Both the position numbers and the translations under genes were made by a program. Of a DNA stretch of 64,000 bases, positions 40,843 to 49,400 are shown one piece after another. Every line of letters starts with the position of its first letter. The first letter of the stretch is position 1. Source of the stretch: an uncultured Christensenella sp. (GTDB taxonomy: Bacteria > Bacillota > Clostridia > Christensenellales > Borkfalkiaceae). Under the pieces are notes generated by a model. The model was given only the letters and a program-made list of their open reading frames with translations. It made no database searches and was not told the DNA's origin. The stretch covers positions 1-64,000 of the forward strand of contig CAJUGI010000005.1 in NCBI GenBank assembly GCA_910586065.1. Direction: 5' to 3'.

Positions 40843-42735
40843 TTATATCAGAGTTTCGTACTCCGAATAAAGTTTGTCAAGTTGCATTTTTATTTCCTGC
40901 AAGCGGGCCGTCAATGCTGTCAGCCTCTTGTAATCGGTTAAATTTTCCGGCTTGGTAAGCTCTTCGTTTAACTTATTTTCCTCTTCTTCGAGCGCGGATA
41001 TCTCACTCTCGGTTTTCTTGATTCTTTCCTTTCGTCTAGCCTCTTCCGCGCGTTCCTTTTTGGAACGGTATGAATTTTTCCGCTCGGCTTCCTTCGCGGC
41101 GTATTTATCCTGCTCCTGTGTTTTAAGCGCGGCTTCCCTTTGCTTTTTTTTCTCCTCGGCATAAAAACCGTAATCGCCGTCGTAAACGTTTAATTTTAAA
41201 TTTTCTATTTCTACGATTTTTTCGGCAAGCGCGCTTATGAAATATCTGTCGTGAGAAACGAAGATAAGCGTTCCGTCAAATTCTTTAAGCGCCTTTTCAA
41301 GGCTTTCGCGGGCGGGTAAATCCAAATGGTTCGTCGGTTCGTCTAAAAGTAAAACGTTGCCGCGCTCGCTTTCCAAAACAGCAAGCGCAAGTTTTGCGCG
41401 TTCTCCTCCCGAAAGAGATTTCACAGGCTTTTGCATGTCCTCTTCAAATAGTCCGCACGCGGCGAGCAAAGAACGCACCTCTGTTTGCGTAAACCCCAGA
41501 TGTCTGTCCCAAAGCTCGGCTAAAACGGTGTTTTCGCTGTTTAAATTTGCGCCCTCCTGGTCGTAAGCGGCAAACTTGACAAACCTGCCGACTTCGATTC
41601 CTCGGTTATCGCCCTTTAACACAGCCTTTAAAAGCGTCGTCTTACCGGTGCCGTTTTCGCCGACGAGCGCAATCTTTTCGCCGCGTGCAACACTTAGTTG
41701 CCCCCCTGATATCAGTGTTTTACCGCCGATTGAAAGATTTAAGTTTTCAATATTAAGCACTTTTTCGTAAGGTCTTGCTTCGGTTTCAAACCTAAAGTGC
41801 GGCGCATTCTTAGGGACGTAGGGCTTTTCCAATATTTCCATTCTCTCAAGCCTGTTCACACGCGAAAGCGCGGACTTTGCCGTTGTGGCGCGGACGATGT
41901 TCCTATCCACGTATTCCTGCAATTTTGCGCGTTCATCCTGTTGCGCCTCATACTCCTTTAAAAGCCGAGCGTTCAGCTCAGCCTTTAAAACTTTATATTT
42001 TGAATAATTGCCCGAAAACGACAAAAGTTTTTTGTTTTCAAGCTCCAAAATGCGCGTGCAAAGCTTATCCAAAAAATACCTGTCGTGAGAAACGGTTAAA
42101 ACCGCCCCCTTAAAAGAAAGCAGATATTCTTCAAGCCAGAAAAGCGTAGTTATATCAAGGTGATTCGTCGGCTCGTCCAAAATGAGCAAGTCCGGTTCTT
42201 CCAACAAAAGCCTGGCAAGCTTAAGCCTTGTCTTTTCGCCGCCAGACATATAGTCTATTACACTGTCGTACCTGTCGCCGAAACCCATTCCGTTTAAAAC
42301 GGTTTTTATCTTCACTTCAACGTTATAACTGTCGCGCGAGGCGATAACTTTTTGCAGGCTTTCTATCTGCGCTGAAAGCGCGGCGTATTCGTATGTGTTA
42401 TAATCCGTTTCAGAAAGCTTTAAGGAAAGCGTTTCAAGCTTTTTAACCGCGGCAAAATCGCTTTCGAATACTTTAAGCATTTCACTGTAAACGGTGTTTC
42501 CTCCCGCGTAACCGCCGTTCTGTTCAAGGTAACCTATGCTTACGCCGTTCTTTTTTATTACTTTGCCGCTTTCCGGCAAAAGCCCGCCCGAAATAAGCTT
42601 TATGAGAGTGGTTTTACCTTCGCCGTTCGCGCCGATTAGTCCGACTCGCTCGCCCTCGTTGACGGCAAAATTCACGTTATCGAATATTAAATTGTCACCG
42701 TAGGAAAACGCGGCGTTTTCAAAAGTTATAAGCAT
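40843..42735 (-). CDS. ABC-F family ATPase
   Basis: 630 residues. Two ABC domains without TM segments. Walker A GANGEGKTT and GENGTGKTT, signatures SGGEKTRLKLA and LSGGERAKLAL, both DEPTNHLD Walker B motifs and HDRYF switch regions. A 75-residue linker lies between them, and a charged coiled-coil C-terminus covers about 525-630. It acts on ribosomes as a translation or antibiotic-resistance factor; the Uup/YdiF type fits the C-terminal coiled coil. A leaderless promoter is predicted. Confidence 0.93.
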   Translation of the reverse strand: MLITFENAAFSYGDNLIFDNVNFAVNEGERVGLIGANGEGKTTLIKLISGGLLPESGKVIKKNGVSIGYLEQNGGYAGGNTVYSEMLKVFESDFAAVKKLETLSLKLSETDYNTYEYAALSAQIESLQKVIASRDSYNVEVKIKTVLNGMGFGDRYDSVIDYMSGGEKTRLKLARLLLEEPDLLILDEPTNHLDITTLFWLEEYLLSFKGAVLTVSHDRYFLDKLCTRILELENKKLLSFSGNYSKYKVLKAELNARLLKEYEAQQDERAKLQEYVDRNIVRATTAKSALSRVNRLERMEILEKPYVPKNAPHFRFETEARPYEKVLNIENLNLSIGGKTLISGGQLSVARGEKIALVGENGTGKTTLLKAVLKGDNRGIEVGRFVKFAAYDQEGANLNSENTVLAELWDRHLGFTQTEVRSLLAACGLFEEDMQKPVKSLSGGERAKLALAVLESERGNVLLLDEPTNHLDLPARESLEKALKEFDGTLIFVSHDRYFISALAEKIVEIENLKLNVYDGDYGFYAEEKKKQREAALKTQEQDKYAAKEAERKNSYRSKKERAEEARRKERIKKTESEISALEEEENKLNEELTKPENLTDYKRLTALTARLQEIKMQLDKLYSEYETLI

Positions 42736-42741
42736 ATCTCT

Positions 42742-42770
42742 GTTTTAGTAAACTTTTCAGGCGCAAACAA
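42742..42770 (-). promoter_or_regulatory. ABC-F promoter, leaderless type
   Basis: On the minus strand TTGTTT (42770-42765), 17 bp, TAAAAC (42747-42742), then six bases to the ATG at 42735. Confidence 0.45.
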
Positions 42771-42792
42771 AATTGCACGGCGCATAAAAAGT

Positions 42793-43644
42793 TTAAAAGT
42801 CCCACTTTGGAATATAATTTTCATCAGCGCTGTCAAAGTCCTGCAAAAATACGTTTTCAAGACCGTATTCACGCACGGCGGCAAGCACTTTTTCATACTC
42901 GCGGCGAGTGATTCTGCGCCTTAATTCTTTGAATTTTTCTATATCGCCAAACGGCGTATACTGACTCATCAACGAAAAATAAACATCTTTCGGGAGTGTT
43001 GAAACGAATTTAACAACCTCTACGCTGTCATAAGCGGCAAGCGGCAGAATTAAGTGCCGGACTATGCACCCCGAAAGCATTTTGCCGTCTTCACTCATTA
43101 TAAGAGGTTTTTGAGCCATTAGTTTAATTGCCGGCAAGGCAAACTTTGCGTAATCGCCTCTTGCGGTGTAACGAGAAGACAGCGACGCGTCGATAAATTT
43201 TAAATCGGTAAGCCAGATATCGACGAACGAAGAAACAAGCTTAACCGCATCTTCCGTTTCGTAACCGTGAGTGTTGTAAACTATTGGAATTTTTGGGCGG
43301 TAAATTTCGATTGCACCCATAATATCCTTTAAATAATGGGTGGGGTTTACTAAATTTATATTTTCCGCACCCATATCTTCAAGCTTTTTGAAGATATCGG
43401 CAAGCTCGGTTACGGTTATCTCTTTCCCCCGCAAATTGCGCGAAAGCTCAAAGTTCTGGCAAAAGGCGCACTTTAATGAACATCCGCAAAAAAACACGCA
43501 ACCGCTACCGTTCTTAAACGACACGGGCGGCTCTTCAAACGGGTGAATATAATATTTTGCAATTTTTATTCCCTTAACACCGCAGACCCCCGCCGAATTT
43601 TTTCTGTCGGCTCCGCATGCAACAGGGCATTGAATGCAATTCAT
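42793..43644 (-). CDS. Radical SAM protein (PflA-like, YgkA group)
   Basis: 283 residues. The cluster motif is CSLKCAFC near residue 60. An extra Cys-rich N-terminus (CIQCPVACGADR, GVCG) may bind zinc or a second cluster. The rest of the partial TIM barrel includes NLVNPTHYL, VYNTHGYE, IWLTDLKF and LRRRITRREYEKV. This fits the stand-alone PflA-related radical SAM group of anaerobes, role uncertain. An ATG seven codons upstream is less likely because it lies before the -10. Confidence 0.87.
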   Translation of the reverse strand: MNCIQCPVACGADRKNSAGVCGVKGIKIAKYYIHPFEEPPVSFKNGSGCVFFCGCSLKCAFCQNFELSRNLRGKEITVTELADIFKKLEDMGAENINLVNPTHYLKDIMGAIEIYRPKIPIVYNTHGYETEDAVKLVSSFVDIWLTDLKFIDASLSSRYTARGDYAKFALPAIKLMAQKPLIMSEDGKMLSGCIVRHLILPLAAYDSVEVVKFVSTLPKDVYFSLMSQYTPFGDIEKFKELRRRITRREYEKVLAAVREYGLENVFLQDFDSADENYIPKWDF

Positions 43645-43650
43645 ACAAAC

Positions 43651-43678
43651 ATTATAACATAGCAAAGCAAAAAATCAA
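43651..43678 (-). promoter_or_regulatory. Radical SAM gene promoter, leaderless type
   Basis: On the minus strand TTGATT (43678-43673), 16 bp, TATAAT (43656-43651), then six bases to the ATG at 43644. Confidence 0.6.
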
Positions 43679-43688
43679 AGATTTTTAA

Positions 43689-43717
43689 TTGACTTAATTT
43701 GCCAGCGGTGCTATAAT
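43689..43717 (+). promoter_or_regulatory. Promoter of the metK operon
   Basis: TTGACT (43689-43694), 17 bp, TATAAT (43712-43717). The start is expected near 43724, at the first base of the riboswitch. Confidence 0.85.
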
Positions 43718-43722
43718 ACTGG

Positions 43723-43811
43723 CATAACCTATAAAGAGTGTGCGAGAGAACGGCTTTACGACCACACAGCAACCTGCTTTCGGCAAGGTGCTAACGCCGA
43801 TACCTATGGGG
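43723..43811 (+). ncRNA. SAM riboswitch, SAM-I clan (SAM-I/IV-like)
   Basis: The order of conserved parts matches the SAM-I clan: AAAGAG after the first P1 strand, P2 GTGTG/CACAC, GCAACC, P3 TGC/GCA capped by TTTCG, and AGGTGCTAA. The P2 loop has CGGC that can pair with GCCG after GGTGCTAA, the clan's pseudoknot. The P4 hairpin of classical SAM-I is absent, as in SAM-IV and SAM-I/IV variants. P1 may be CATA/TATG with an inner TAT/ATA. It is followed by a terminator and the GNAT-metK operon. Confidence 0.8.
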
Positions 43812-43825
43812 ACAATAAAAAATTA

Positions 43826-43857
43826 AGCCCCTTCCTTTAAGGACAGGGGCTTTTTTA
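43826..43857 (+). terminator. Riboswitch expression-platform terminator
   Basis: AGCCCCT(TCC) pairs with (GGA)C-AGGGGCT, then six T. The GGGG of CCTATGGGG at the end of the aptamer can pair with the CCCC of the 5' arm instead, giving an antiterminator. SAM binding is expected to free the terminator. Confidence 0.8.
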
Positions 43858-43864
43858 AAGGTTA

Positions 43865-44308
43865 ATGGCAAACGCAGTTTTAAGAAAACTAACCGAAGAC
43901 GACAGAGAAAGCTTTTTTGAAATGTCGCGCGATTTCTATTCTTGCGGGGCGGCGCACACGCCTATTTCCGAAGAGTACAGAATCAACTTTTTCAAAGAAG
44001 CTTTGTCGGGCGAATTTATAAACGGTTACATTATAGAATACAACGGCAAAACCGCTGGCTACGCGCTGATTGCTTATTACTCCTCACAGGAATACGGCGG
44101 CAAAATCGCACTTTTTGACGAATTGTATATAAAACCCTGTTTCCGCGGACAGGGAATAGGTAAAAAGGTTTTCGAATTCGTTGAAAACAGCGGCGTGGTT
44201 GCTTGCAGGCTCGAAGTTGAACGCACCAACTTACGAGCGCTCAAATTATATAAGGCGCTGGGCTACAAAGAATTCGACTACATTCAAATGTCAAAAAAAC
44301 TAAAGTAA
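43865..44308 (+). CDS. GNAT acetyltransferase in the SAM-riboswitch operon
   Basis: 147 residues. GNAT fold: FRGQGIGKKVFEF acetyl-CoA loop near 97-110, FDELYIKP strand, ALKLYKALGY end. Acceptor unknown. It lies between the riboswitch terminator and metK, 15 bp before metK, so its expression follows SAM level. Shine-Dalgarno AAAGG. Confidence 0.9.
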   Translation: MANAVLRKLTEDDRESFFEMSRDFYSCGAAHTPISEEYRINFFKEALSGEFINGYIIEYNGKTAGYALIAYYSSQEYGGKIALFDELYIKPCFRGQGIGKKVFEFVENSGVVACRLEVERTNLRALKLYKALGYKEFDYIQMSKKLK

Positions 44309-44323
44309 GCAGAGGATAAATTT

Positions 44324-45472
44324 ATGAATAAATTTTTTACGAGCGAGAGCGTAACCGAAGGACACCCCGATAAACTTTGCGACGGAATTTCGGATGCGAT
44401 TGTGGACGAAATTTTAAAGCTTGATAACCACGCAAGGTGCGCCGTTGAGTGTTGTGCGGCGTACGACAGGCTTTTAATAATGGGCGAAGTCACCACGAAC
44501 GCGCAGGTGGATTACGAAGCTATTGCACGCGAAAAAATTAAAAAAGTGGGATATATCCACGGGTCTTTCGCTTTTGAAAAGTGCAAAATAGACGTTGCCG
44601 TGCACCGCCAAAGCCCCGACATTGCAATGGGCGTAGACAGACACAGCGCCGCCGATATACGCGACAGTTTCGGCGCGGGCGACCAAGGGATGATGTTCGG
44701 GTATGCGTGCCGCGAAACGGAAGAACTTATGCCTCTGCCAATAGCTCTTTCACACAGGCTTGCAAAAAAACTTGCCGAAATAAGAAAGGACGGCACGCTC
44801 TCCTACCTCCGCCCCGACGGAAAAACGCAGGTAACCGTTGAATACGATGGAAGAGTTCCCAAGCGAATAGATACCGTGGTTATTTCTGCTCAACACAACA
44901 CAAAGGTCACGCAGGAACAGCTTGCCGAAGACATCAAAAAGCACGTTATTTGCGCCATATTGCCGCCCCAACTACTTGACAAAAACACAAAATATTTTAT
45001 TAATCCCACTGGAAGATTCGAAATCGGCGGCCCCGAAGGCGACAGCGGACTTACGGGCAGAAAGATAATAGTGGATACTTACGGCGGCAGATGCGCGCAC
45101 GGCGGCGGAGCTTTTTCCGGCAAGGACGCAACTAAGGTAGACCGCTCCGCTGCGTACATGGCAAGATACATTTGCAAAAATCTGGTTGCCGCGGGAATTT
45201 GCGATGAGGTTGAATTGCAGGTTGCCTATGCGATAGGCGTTGCCCGTCCCGTTTCTATTTTCATAAACACATTCGGCACAGGCAAGCTTGCCGACGATAA
45301 AATCGCCGATATAGTAGTAAAAGAATTTGACCTGCGCCCCTATTCCATTATAGAAACGCTTGAATTGAGAAACCCTATTTATTCGCAAACCTCGGCTTAC
45401 GGGCACTTTGGAAAGAACGGTCTGCCTTGGGAAAGACTTACCAAAACAGACGACTTGAAAAAATATTTGTAA
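44324..45472 (+). CDS. metK: S-adenosylmethionine synthetase
   Basis: 382 residues, full length. Makes SAM from methionine and ATP. FTSESVTEGHPDKLCDGISD (in part) carries the first active-site His/Asp, GAGDQGMMFGYA the hexapeptide, GGPEGDSGLTGRKI and GGGAFSGKDATKVDRSAAY (in part) the phosphate-binding loops. Shine-Dalgarno AGAGG. Feedback-controlled by the riboswitch upstream. Confidence 0.97.
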   Translation: MNKFFTSESVTEGHPDKLCDGISDAIVDEILKLDNHARCAVECCAAYDRLLIMGEVTTNAQVDYEAIAREKIKKVGYIHGSFAFEKCKIDVAVHRQSPDIAMGVDRHSAADIRDSFGAGDQGMMFGYACRETEELMPLPIALSHRLAKKLAEIRKDGTLSYLRPDGKTQVTVEYDGRVPKRIDTVVISAQHNTKVTQEQLAEDIKKHVICAILPPQLLDKNTKYFINPTGRFEIGGPEGDSGLTGRKIIVDTYGGRCAHGGGAFSGKDATKVDRSAAYMARYICKNLVAAGICDEVELQVAYAIGVARPVSIFINTFGTGKLADDKIADIVVKEFDLRPYSIIETLELRNPIYSQTSAYGHFGKNGLPWERLTKTDDLKKYL

Positions 45473-45558
45473 AAATCAAATCCTCATAAAATTCGCCGTT
45501 TATGGTAAAGACAATTCCGCGCTAAAAAGATACAATTTAAGCGGACGGGAGAAGTTTT

Positions 45559-46089
45559 ATGGATACGATTAAAATCGGAAAATTTTTATGCGAGCTAAGA
45601 AAGGAACGGAACCTTGCGCAGGAGCAGCTTGGCGAAGAGCTTGGAGTTTCAAACAAAACGGTTTCGCGGTGGGAAACGGGAACTTATCTTCCTCCCGTTG
45701 AGATGCTTCAGCTTTTGAGCGACAAATACAACGTGAGCATAAACGAAATACTTTCGGGAGAGCGGCTTGCAGACGGCGAACCTTATAAAGCGAAGGCAGA
45801 GGAAAACATTAAAACCGCGTTAAATAAAAGCGTGTTCACATTGAAAGACCAAGAAAATTATTTTCATAAAAAATGGCTTAAAGACCGCCGCTTTGAGCTA
45901 ATACTGGAAATAATAGTTTTAACGGCGATTGCGGTTTTGGGAGCAATTTTTTATCATCCGGTTACGATTGCCGCTTCGATTTTATGTATCGTCTGGTTCG
46001 GTTTTACCTATAACCGCATGAGAACTTACATTGAATGTCACCTTTACGGCGATAAAAAACCCGAAGATTACAAAACCAAAAACGAATAA
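45559..46089 (+). CDS. XRE-family regulator with C-terminal membrane domain
   Basis: 176 residues. HTH_3 at 8-62 (AQEQLGEELGVSNKTVSRWE), a linker, then two TM segments at about 110-128 and 131-148. Membrane-bound XRE regulators of this layout are common in Clostridia; signal unknown. Shine-Dalgarno GGGAG. A strong terminator follows. Confidence 0.88.
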   Translation: MDTIKIGKFLCELRKERNLAQEQLGEELGVSNKTVSRWETGTYLPPVEMLQLLSDKYNVSINEILSGERLADGEPYKAKAEENIKTALNKSVFTLKDQENYFHKKWLKDRRFELILEIIVLTAIAVLGAIFYHPVTIAASILCIVWFGFTYNRMRTYIECHLYGDKKPEDYKTKNE

Positions 46090-46097
46090 GATAATTG

Positions 46098-46127
46098 AAC
46101 CGCCCCGCGCTATTGCGCGGGGCGGTT
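46098..46127. terminator. Bidirectional terminator
   Basis: AACCGCCCCGCGC pairs with GCGCGGGGCGGTT around TATT; T- and A-rich on both sides. It separates the XRE gene from the converging permease gene. Confidence 0.85.
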
Positions 46128-46144
46128 TTCATTTTTAAACTAAA

Positions 46145-47290
46145 TCAGCTTTCGAGCATAATTGTTTTAACCGTGACTTTGTTAATTTTAAATGCGTAAA
46201 AGAGCATTAGCGCTTCGTATAAAACTATAAACGCAACAAGTGTAATAAATAACACGGGCACGCTGAACGTATATTCCGGCACCTCCCCTACGTCTTTAAA
46301 CACGACGTTAATCATTAATGTTAATAGACCATACTGATAAACCGTGCCCAAAACAAAACCTATTGCGGCAAACAGGTGATAGCCGCCCAAAATCGTTATT
46401 GCGCTCTCTTTCATAGAATAACCGAAAGCTTTCATCATAGCAATGTTTTTAGCGTTTCCGTTTACAAGCGAGGTTATCGCCATAAACATGGAAGTAACCG
46501 CCAACACGACGCCTATCGCTAAGATAATCCAGCTCATTTCGCCGTTTGGAATAAGGCTTTCCATAGAAACCGCCATTTGCACCATTGCCGAAAAACAAAA
46601 GCACGCAAACGCAACGAAAAACGCCAAAGGTTTGTTGCCGAAAAGCGTTTTAAGGCACGTTTCCTTTAAAAAGCTCCTTTCCTTTTCGGGCTTTGTTCGT
46701 TTGGAAAGCTTGATTTTTCTTTCCCTTCCGCGCATAAGCTCGTATGCGGGACGGCGTAAAGCTAAGCAAGCGTAAAATACGGAAATTGCGGCAAAAACAA
46801 CCGCAGGCAAAAAAACCAGCAAAAACAACAGCGCGGGATGAAAGGTGATTACTATTTCGGGCAACCCCTCGATTGCAAGTCCTTTATAAATCACGGGCAT
46901 AATCGCAAACCCGCAGCCGAAGCCGAGCGAGGTTCCAAGCAAAACGCTTAAACCGAAAACACAAAAACGGAGCGCGATTTTAACTTCGGAATAGCCAATC
47001 GCCTTCAACACGCCCAAATCGGACGAATGTTTATCCACGTAAAGCTTTATATAAAAAACAATCATGACAACGGCGATTAAAGCAAGAAAGCCGCCGCTTA
47101 TCGCGCAGGTAAACTGCGCGGTTGCCATCTGCGCGTCGTACATAATGCGCGTTTGTTCGTTATCTATCAACCTTTCGAGCGACTTCGCGTCCAGGTAAAA
47201 ATTTAAAAAGAAAGTGCATACGAACACGGCGCAAAAGGCTACGATTATTACGCCTATTAATTTAAAAGCGTCTTTAAAGCTGACTATCAT
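46145..47290 (-). CDS. FtsX-like ABC transporter permease
   Basis: 381 residues, MacB/FtsX type. TM segments at about 12-32, 60-82, 108-130, 150-175, 220-240, 252-272, 300-320 and 345-370. The cytoplasmic motifs SDLGVLKAIGYS and NIAMMKAFGYS are the paired FtsX coupling motifs. It is an exporter or lipoprotein/peptide stress transporter with the ATPase next to it. It is small for a two-FtsX permease and lacks the large extracytoplasmic domain. Confidence 0.9.
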   Translation of the reverse strand: MIVSFKDAFKLIGVIIVAFCAVFVCTFFLNFYLDAKSLERLIDNEQTRIMYDAQMATAQFTCAISGGFLALIAVVMIVFYIKLYVDKHSSDLGVLKAIGYSEVKIALRFCVFGLSVLLGTSLGFGCGFAIMPVIYKGLAIEGLPEIVITFHPALLFLLVFLPAVVFAAISVFYACLALRRPAYELMRGRERKIKLSKRTKPEKERSFLKETCLKTLFGNKPLAFFVAFACFCFSAMVQMAVSMESLIPNGEMSWIILAIGVVLAVTSMFMAITSLVNGNAKNIAMMKAFGYSMKESAITILGGYHLFAAIGFVLGTVYQYGLLTLMINVVFKDVGEVPEYTFSVPVLFITLVAFIVLYEALMLFYAFKINKVTVKTIMLES

Positions 47291-47291
47291 T

Positions 47292-47978
47292 TTACCACCC
47301 TATCTCAAAAGCGGTCTTTTTGACGGCATTTTTATAAGTTTCGGCAATAATTCCGCTGTTCATTTTAATAACCGCGTCCGCCATTTCGGCAACGTTAAGA
47401 TTGTGGGTTACCATAATCATGGTAAATCCCCTTTCTTTCTGCAAGTCGGCTATATAACCCAAAACATTTCGCCCCGTGGCTTCATCCAACGCACCCGTAG
47501 GTTCGTCCAAAAACAGCACGCGTGGATTTTTGGCAAGCGCGCGGGCAATACAAACTCTCTGCTGCTCTCCGCCCGAAAGTTCCGAAGGCTTGCAGTTAAG
47601 CTTTTCGATTAAACCTACTTTTTCTATAATTTCCCGATAATTTTTGTTGCCCGCAAGGTCGGCGCCGAGGCGCACGTTTTTATCCACGCTCAAATGCGGC
47701 AAAAGATAATATTGCTGAAATATAAAGCCCACCTCTCTGCGACGGAAACCGGTTAGCTGTTTTTCGTTCATTTCGGTTAAATTTTCTTCACCGAAAAGTA
47801 TTTTGCCGCCGTCGCACTGTTCCAAGCCCGAAAGCACGCTCATAAGCGTGGACTTGCCCGACCCGGATGCGCCCGTAATAATGGCAAACGCACCGTCGGA
47901 TATTTTTAAAGAAATCCCCTTTAAAACCTCTACAGCGCCGTTTTTATAGGATTTTTTAACGTTTTCAGCAATTATCAT
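47292..47978 (-). CDS. ABC transporter ATPase (LolD/MacB type)
   Basis: 228 residues. Walker A GASGSGKST, Q-loop region RRREVGFIFQQYYLLPHL, signature LSGGEQQRVCIARAL, Walker B VLFLDEPTGALDE, His switch VTHN. It pairs with the permease one base downstream and overlaps the TetR gene stop by four bases (ATGA). Confidence 0.96.
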   Translation of the reverse strand: MIIAENVKKSYKNGAVEVLKGISLKISDGAFAIITGASGSGKSTLMSVLSGLEQCDGGKILFGEENLTEMNEKQLTGFRRREVGFIFQQYYLLPHLSVDKNVRLGADLAGNKNYREIIEKVGLIEKLNCKPSELSGGEQQRVCIARALAKNPRVLFLDEPTGALDEATGRNVLGYIADLQKERGFTMIMVTHNLNVAEMADAVIKMNSGIIAETYKNAVKKTAFEIGW

Positions 47979-48553
47979 AACTTACCCTCCGCTTTATATT
48001 TTCTTATTATTCCCGCGCCGACGTCGTTAAGCATTTCCGAAACGGTTTCTTCCGAAAAACTGCAAACGTTCATTGCTACAAGCGAAGCTATACCGTGCGA
48101 ATATATCCACAAATGCTGATATATCTTTTTTGCTGTTTCCCGCCCGAAACCGTATTCGGATTGCACTGAAGCGAGAATTTTTTCGTAATAACCGTCGATG
48201 ACCGGCAAAACCTTTTCGTGGTCCGGCGCGCCGCTTATTTCCGTCATAAAGAGCAACCTGAACAGCCTGGGCTGTTCGGCGGCGAATTTAATGTAACCGA
48301 TACCCGAACCTTTAAACGCTTGTTCTCCGCACATTCCGTCGTCCTCGTACCGTTCATAGAGCCGTTTTGCGGCGTTTATCACCTCGGCTTTTATTTCCTC
48401 CATTCCGTCAAACAACGTAAAAACGGGTCTTGCCGAGCTACCCAGCCTTTCGCCGAGCGCCCTTGCGGTTAAAATTTCAATTCCATTTTCTTTAACCATT
48501 TCAAGCGCGGCGGCAATAACTTCTTTTTTAGTAAATTTAGCTTTAGGCGGCAT
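47975..48553 (-). CDS. TetR-family regulator of the ABC exporter
   Basis: 192 residues. TetR_N HTH at 8-55 (VIAAALEMVKENGIEILTAR, ALGERLGSSARPVFTLF), with a ligand-binding C-domain including EISGAPDHEKVLPV. It leads the operon tetR-ATPase-permease. Shine-Dalgarno AAGGAG. A palindrome just upstream is its likely operator. Confidence 0.9.
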   Translation of the reverse strand: MPPKAKFTKKEVIAAALEMVKENGIEILTARALGERLGSSARPVFTLFDGMEEIKAEVINAAKRLYERYEDDGMCGEQAFKGSGIGYIKFAAEQPRLFRLLFMTEISGAPDHEKVLPVIDGYYEKILASVQSEYGFGRETAKKIYQHLWIYSHGIASLVAMNVCSFSEETVSEMLNDVGAGIIRKYKAEGKL

Positions 48554-48570
48554 AATAACTCCTTTTATTT

Positions 48571-48584
48571 AAAACACGTGTTTT
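48571..48584. promoter_or_regulatory. TetR operator candidate
   Basis: A perfect palindrome AAAACACGTGTTTT lies 18 bp before the tetR start, adjoining TTGCAA on the minus strand. Autoregulation is likely. Confidence 0.6.
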
Positions 48585-48628
48585 GCAACGTTTGTTTTAG
48601 TATAATGCGCGCTTTTGTTTTTGTCAAC

Positions 48629-48657
48629 AAAAAAGACGGCAATCTGCCGTCTTTTTT
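48629..48657. terminator. Bidirectional terminator
   Basis: AAAAAAGACGGCA pairs with TGCCGTCTTTTTT around ATC. It closes the 57-residue minus-strand gene. Confidence 0.85.
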
Positions 48658-48829
48658 AAAATGCTTTTGCGGAAATTATAATTTTTTGTCCGTTGGGCAT
48701 ACTATAAAAGATGTCGCGACTGTCCATCTTTATATTCCCCTCGAAATAATCGCCTAAAAGCGGATAAATTTCCTCAAGTACATCCTTCGCCGCAACGAGC
48801 GGTTCTTTTTTTGCCATTTCGTTTTTCAT
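48656..48829 (-). CDS. 57-residue protein divergent from double-HTH regulator
   Basis: Shine-Dalgarno AAGGAG nine bases before the ATG, a terminator at the stop, and 57 codons. A helical first half (AAKDVLEEIYPLLGDYFEG) and a strand-forming end (IFYSMPNGQKIIISAKAF). No family recognised. It faces the regulator at 48941 across a long inverted repeat, so it is probably controlled by it. Confidence 0.65.
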   Translation of the reverse strand: MKNEMAKKEPLVAAKDVLEEIYPLLGDYFEGNIKMDSRDIFYSMPNGQKIIISAKAF

Positions 48830-48866
48830 AATAAGTACTCCTTTTGTTTTTGTACTTTAATTATAT

Positions 48867-48913
48867 TCTCGCACGTTGGTATTCAGCAAGCATTTAAATA
48901 CCAAAATGCGAGA
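48867..48913. promoter_or_regulatory. 18-bp inverted repeat between divergent genes
   Basis: TCTCGCACGTTGGTATTC (48867-48884) and AAATACCAAAATGCGAGA (48896-48913) are inverted copies matching at 15 of 18, with 11 bp between. The regulator next to it carries two HTH domains, which suits a long operator. Confidence 0.6.
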
Positions 48914-48940
48914 AAATAATTGTATAAAAAGGACTACTTT

Positions 48941-49393
48941 ATGATTAATTTGTCAAAATTTGCCGAAACGCTCGATAACCTTATTTTTGAGCACAACAAT
49001 AAAGAGAAACTTGACGGAAAAACTCTTGCTAGTCATTTAGGGGTTGCGGCTCCCACAATAACGCGATACCTTACTGCAAAGCGTGCGCCTACTATTAATA
49101 ATTTAGTTTTACTTGCAGATTATTTCAACTGCACAACAGACTTCCTTTTGGGACGCGAAAACGAAAATTACGTAAAAAATTTTAAATCTTGCCCGCAGTT
49201 TTCTGAACAGTTTAAAAAGTTATTAACCCATTACGGTTACAACTGCTTAACTTTTGCAAAAGCAACAAATATTCATCAAAGCAGGGTTTACGACTGGAAA
49301 AACGGCAAGAAAGTTCCCAATATTGACAGCGTTATTAAAATTGCCGAATTTTTTGATTGCTCCGTTGATTATGTTTTGGGCAGAGAAAATTGA
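48941..49393 (+). CDS. Transcription regulator with two tandem XRE domains
   Basis: 150 residues. HTH 1 at about 20-76 (TLASHLGVAAPTITRYL, ADYFNCTTDFLLGREN) and HTH 2 at about 93-150 (TFAKATNIHQSRVYDWK, AEFFDCSVDYVLGREN). Both end in the same LGREN, so the gene arose by internal duplication. Shine-Dalgarno AAGGA. The start at 48941 is preferred over 48920. Confidence 0.87.
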   Translation: MINLSKFAETLDNLIFEHNNKEKLDGKTLASHLGVAAPTITRYLTAKRAPTINNLVLLADYFNCTTDFLLGRENENYVKNFKSCPQFSEQFKKLLTHYGYNCLTFAKATNIHQSRVYDWKNGKKVPNIDSVIKIAEFFDCSVDYVLGREN

Positions 49394-49400
49394 TATTAAA

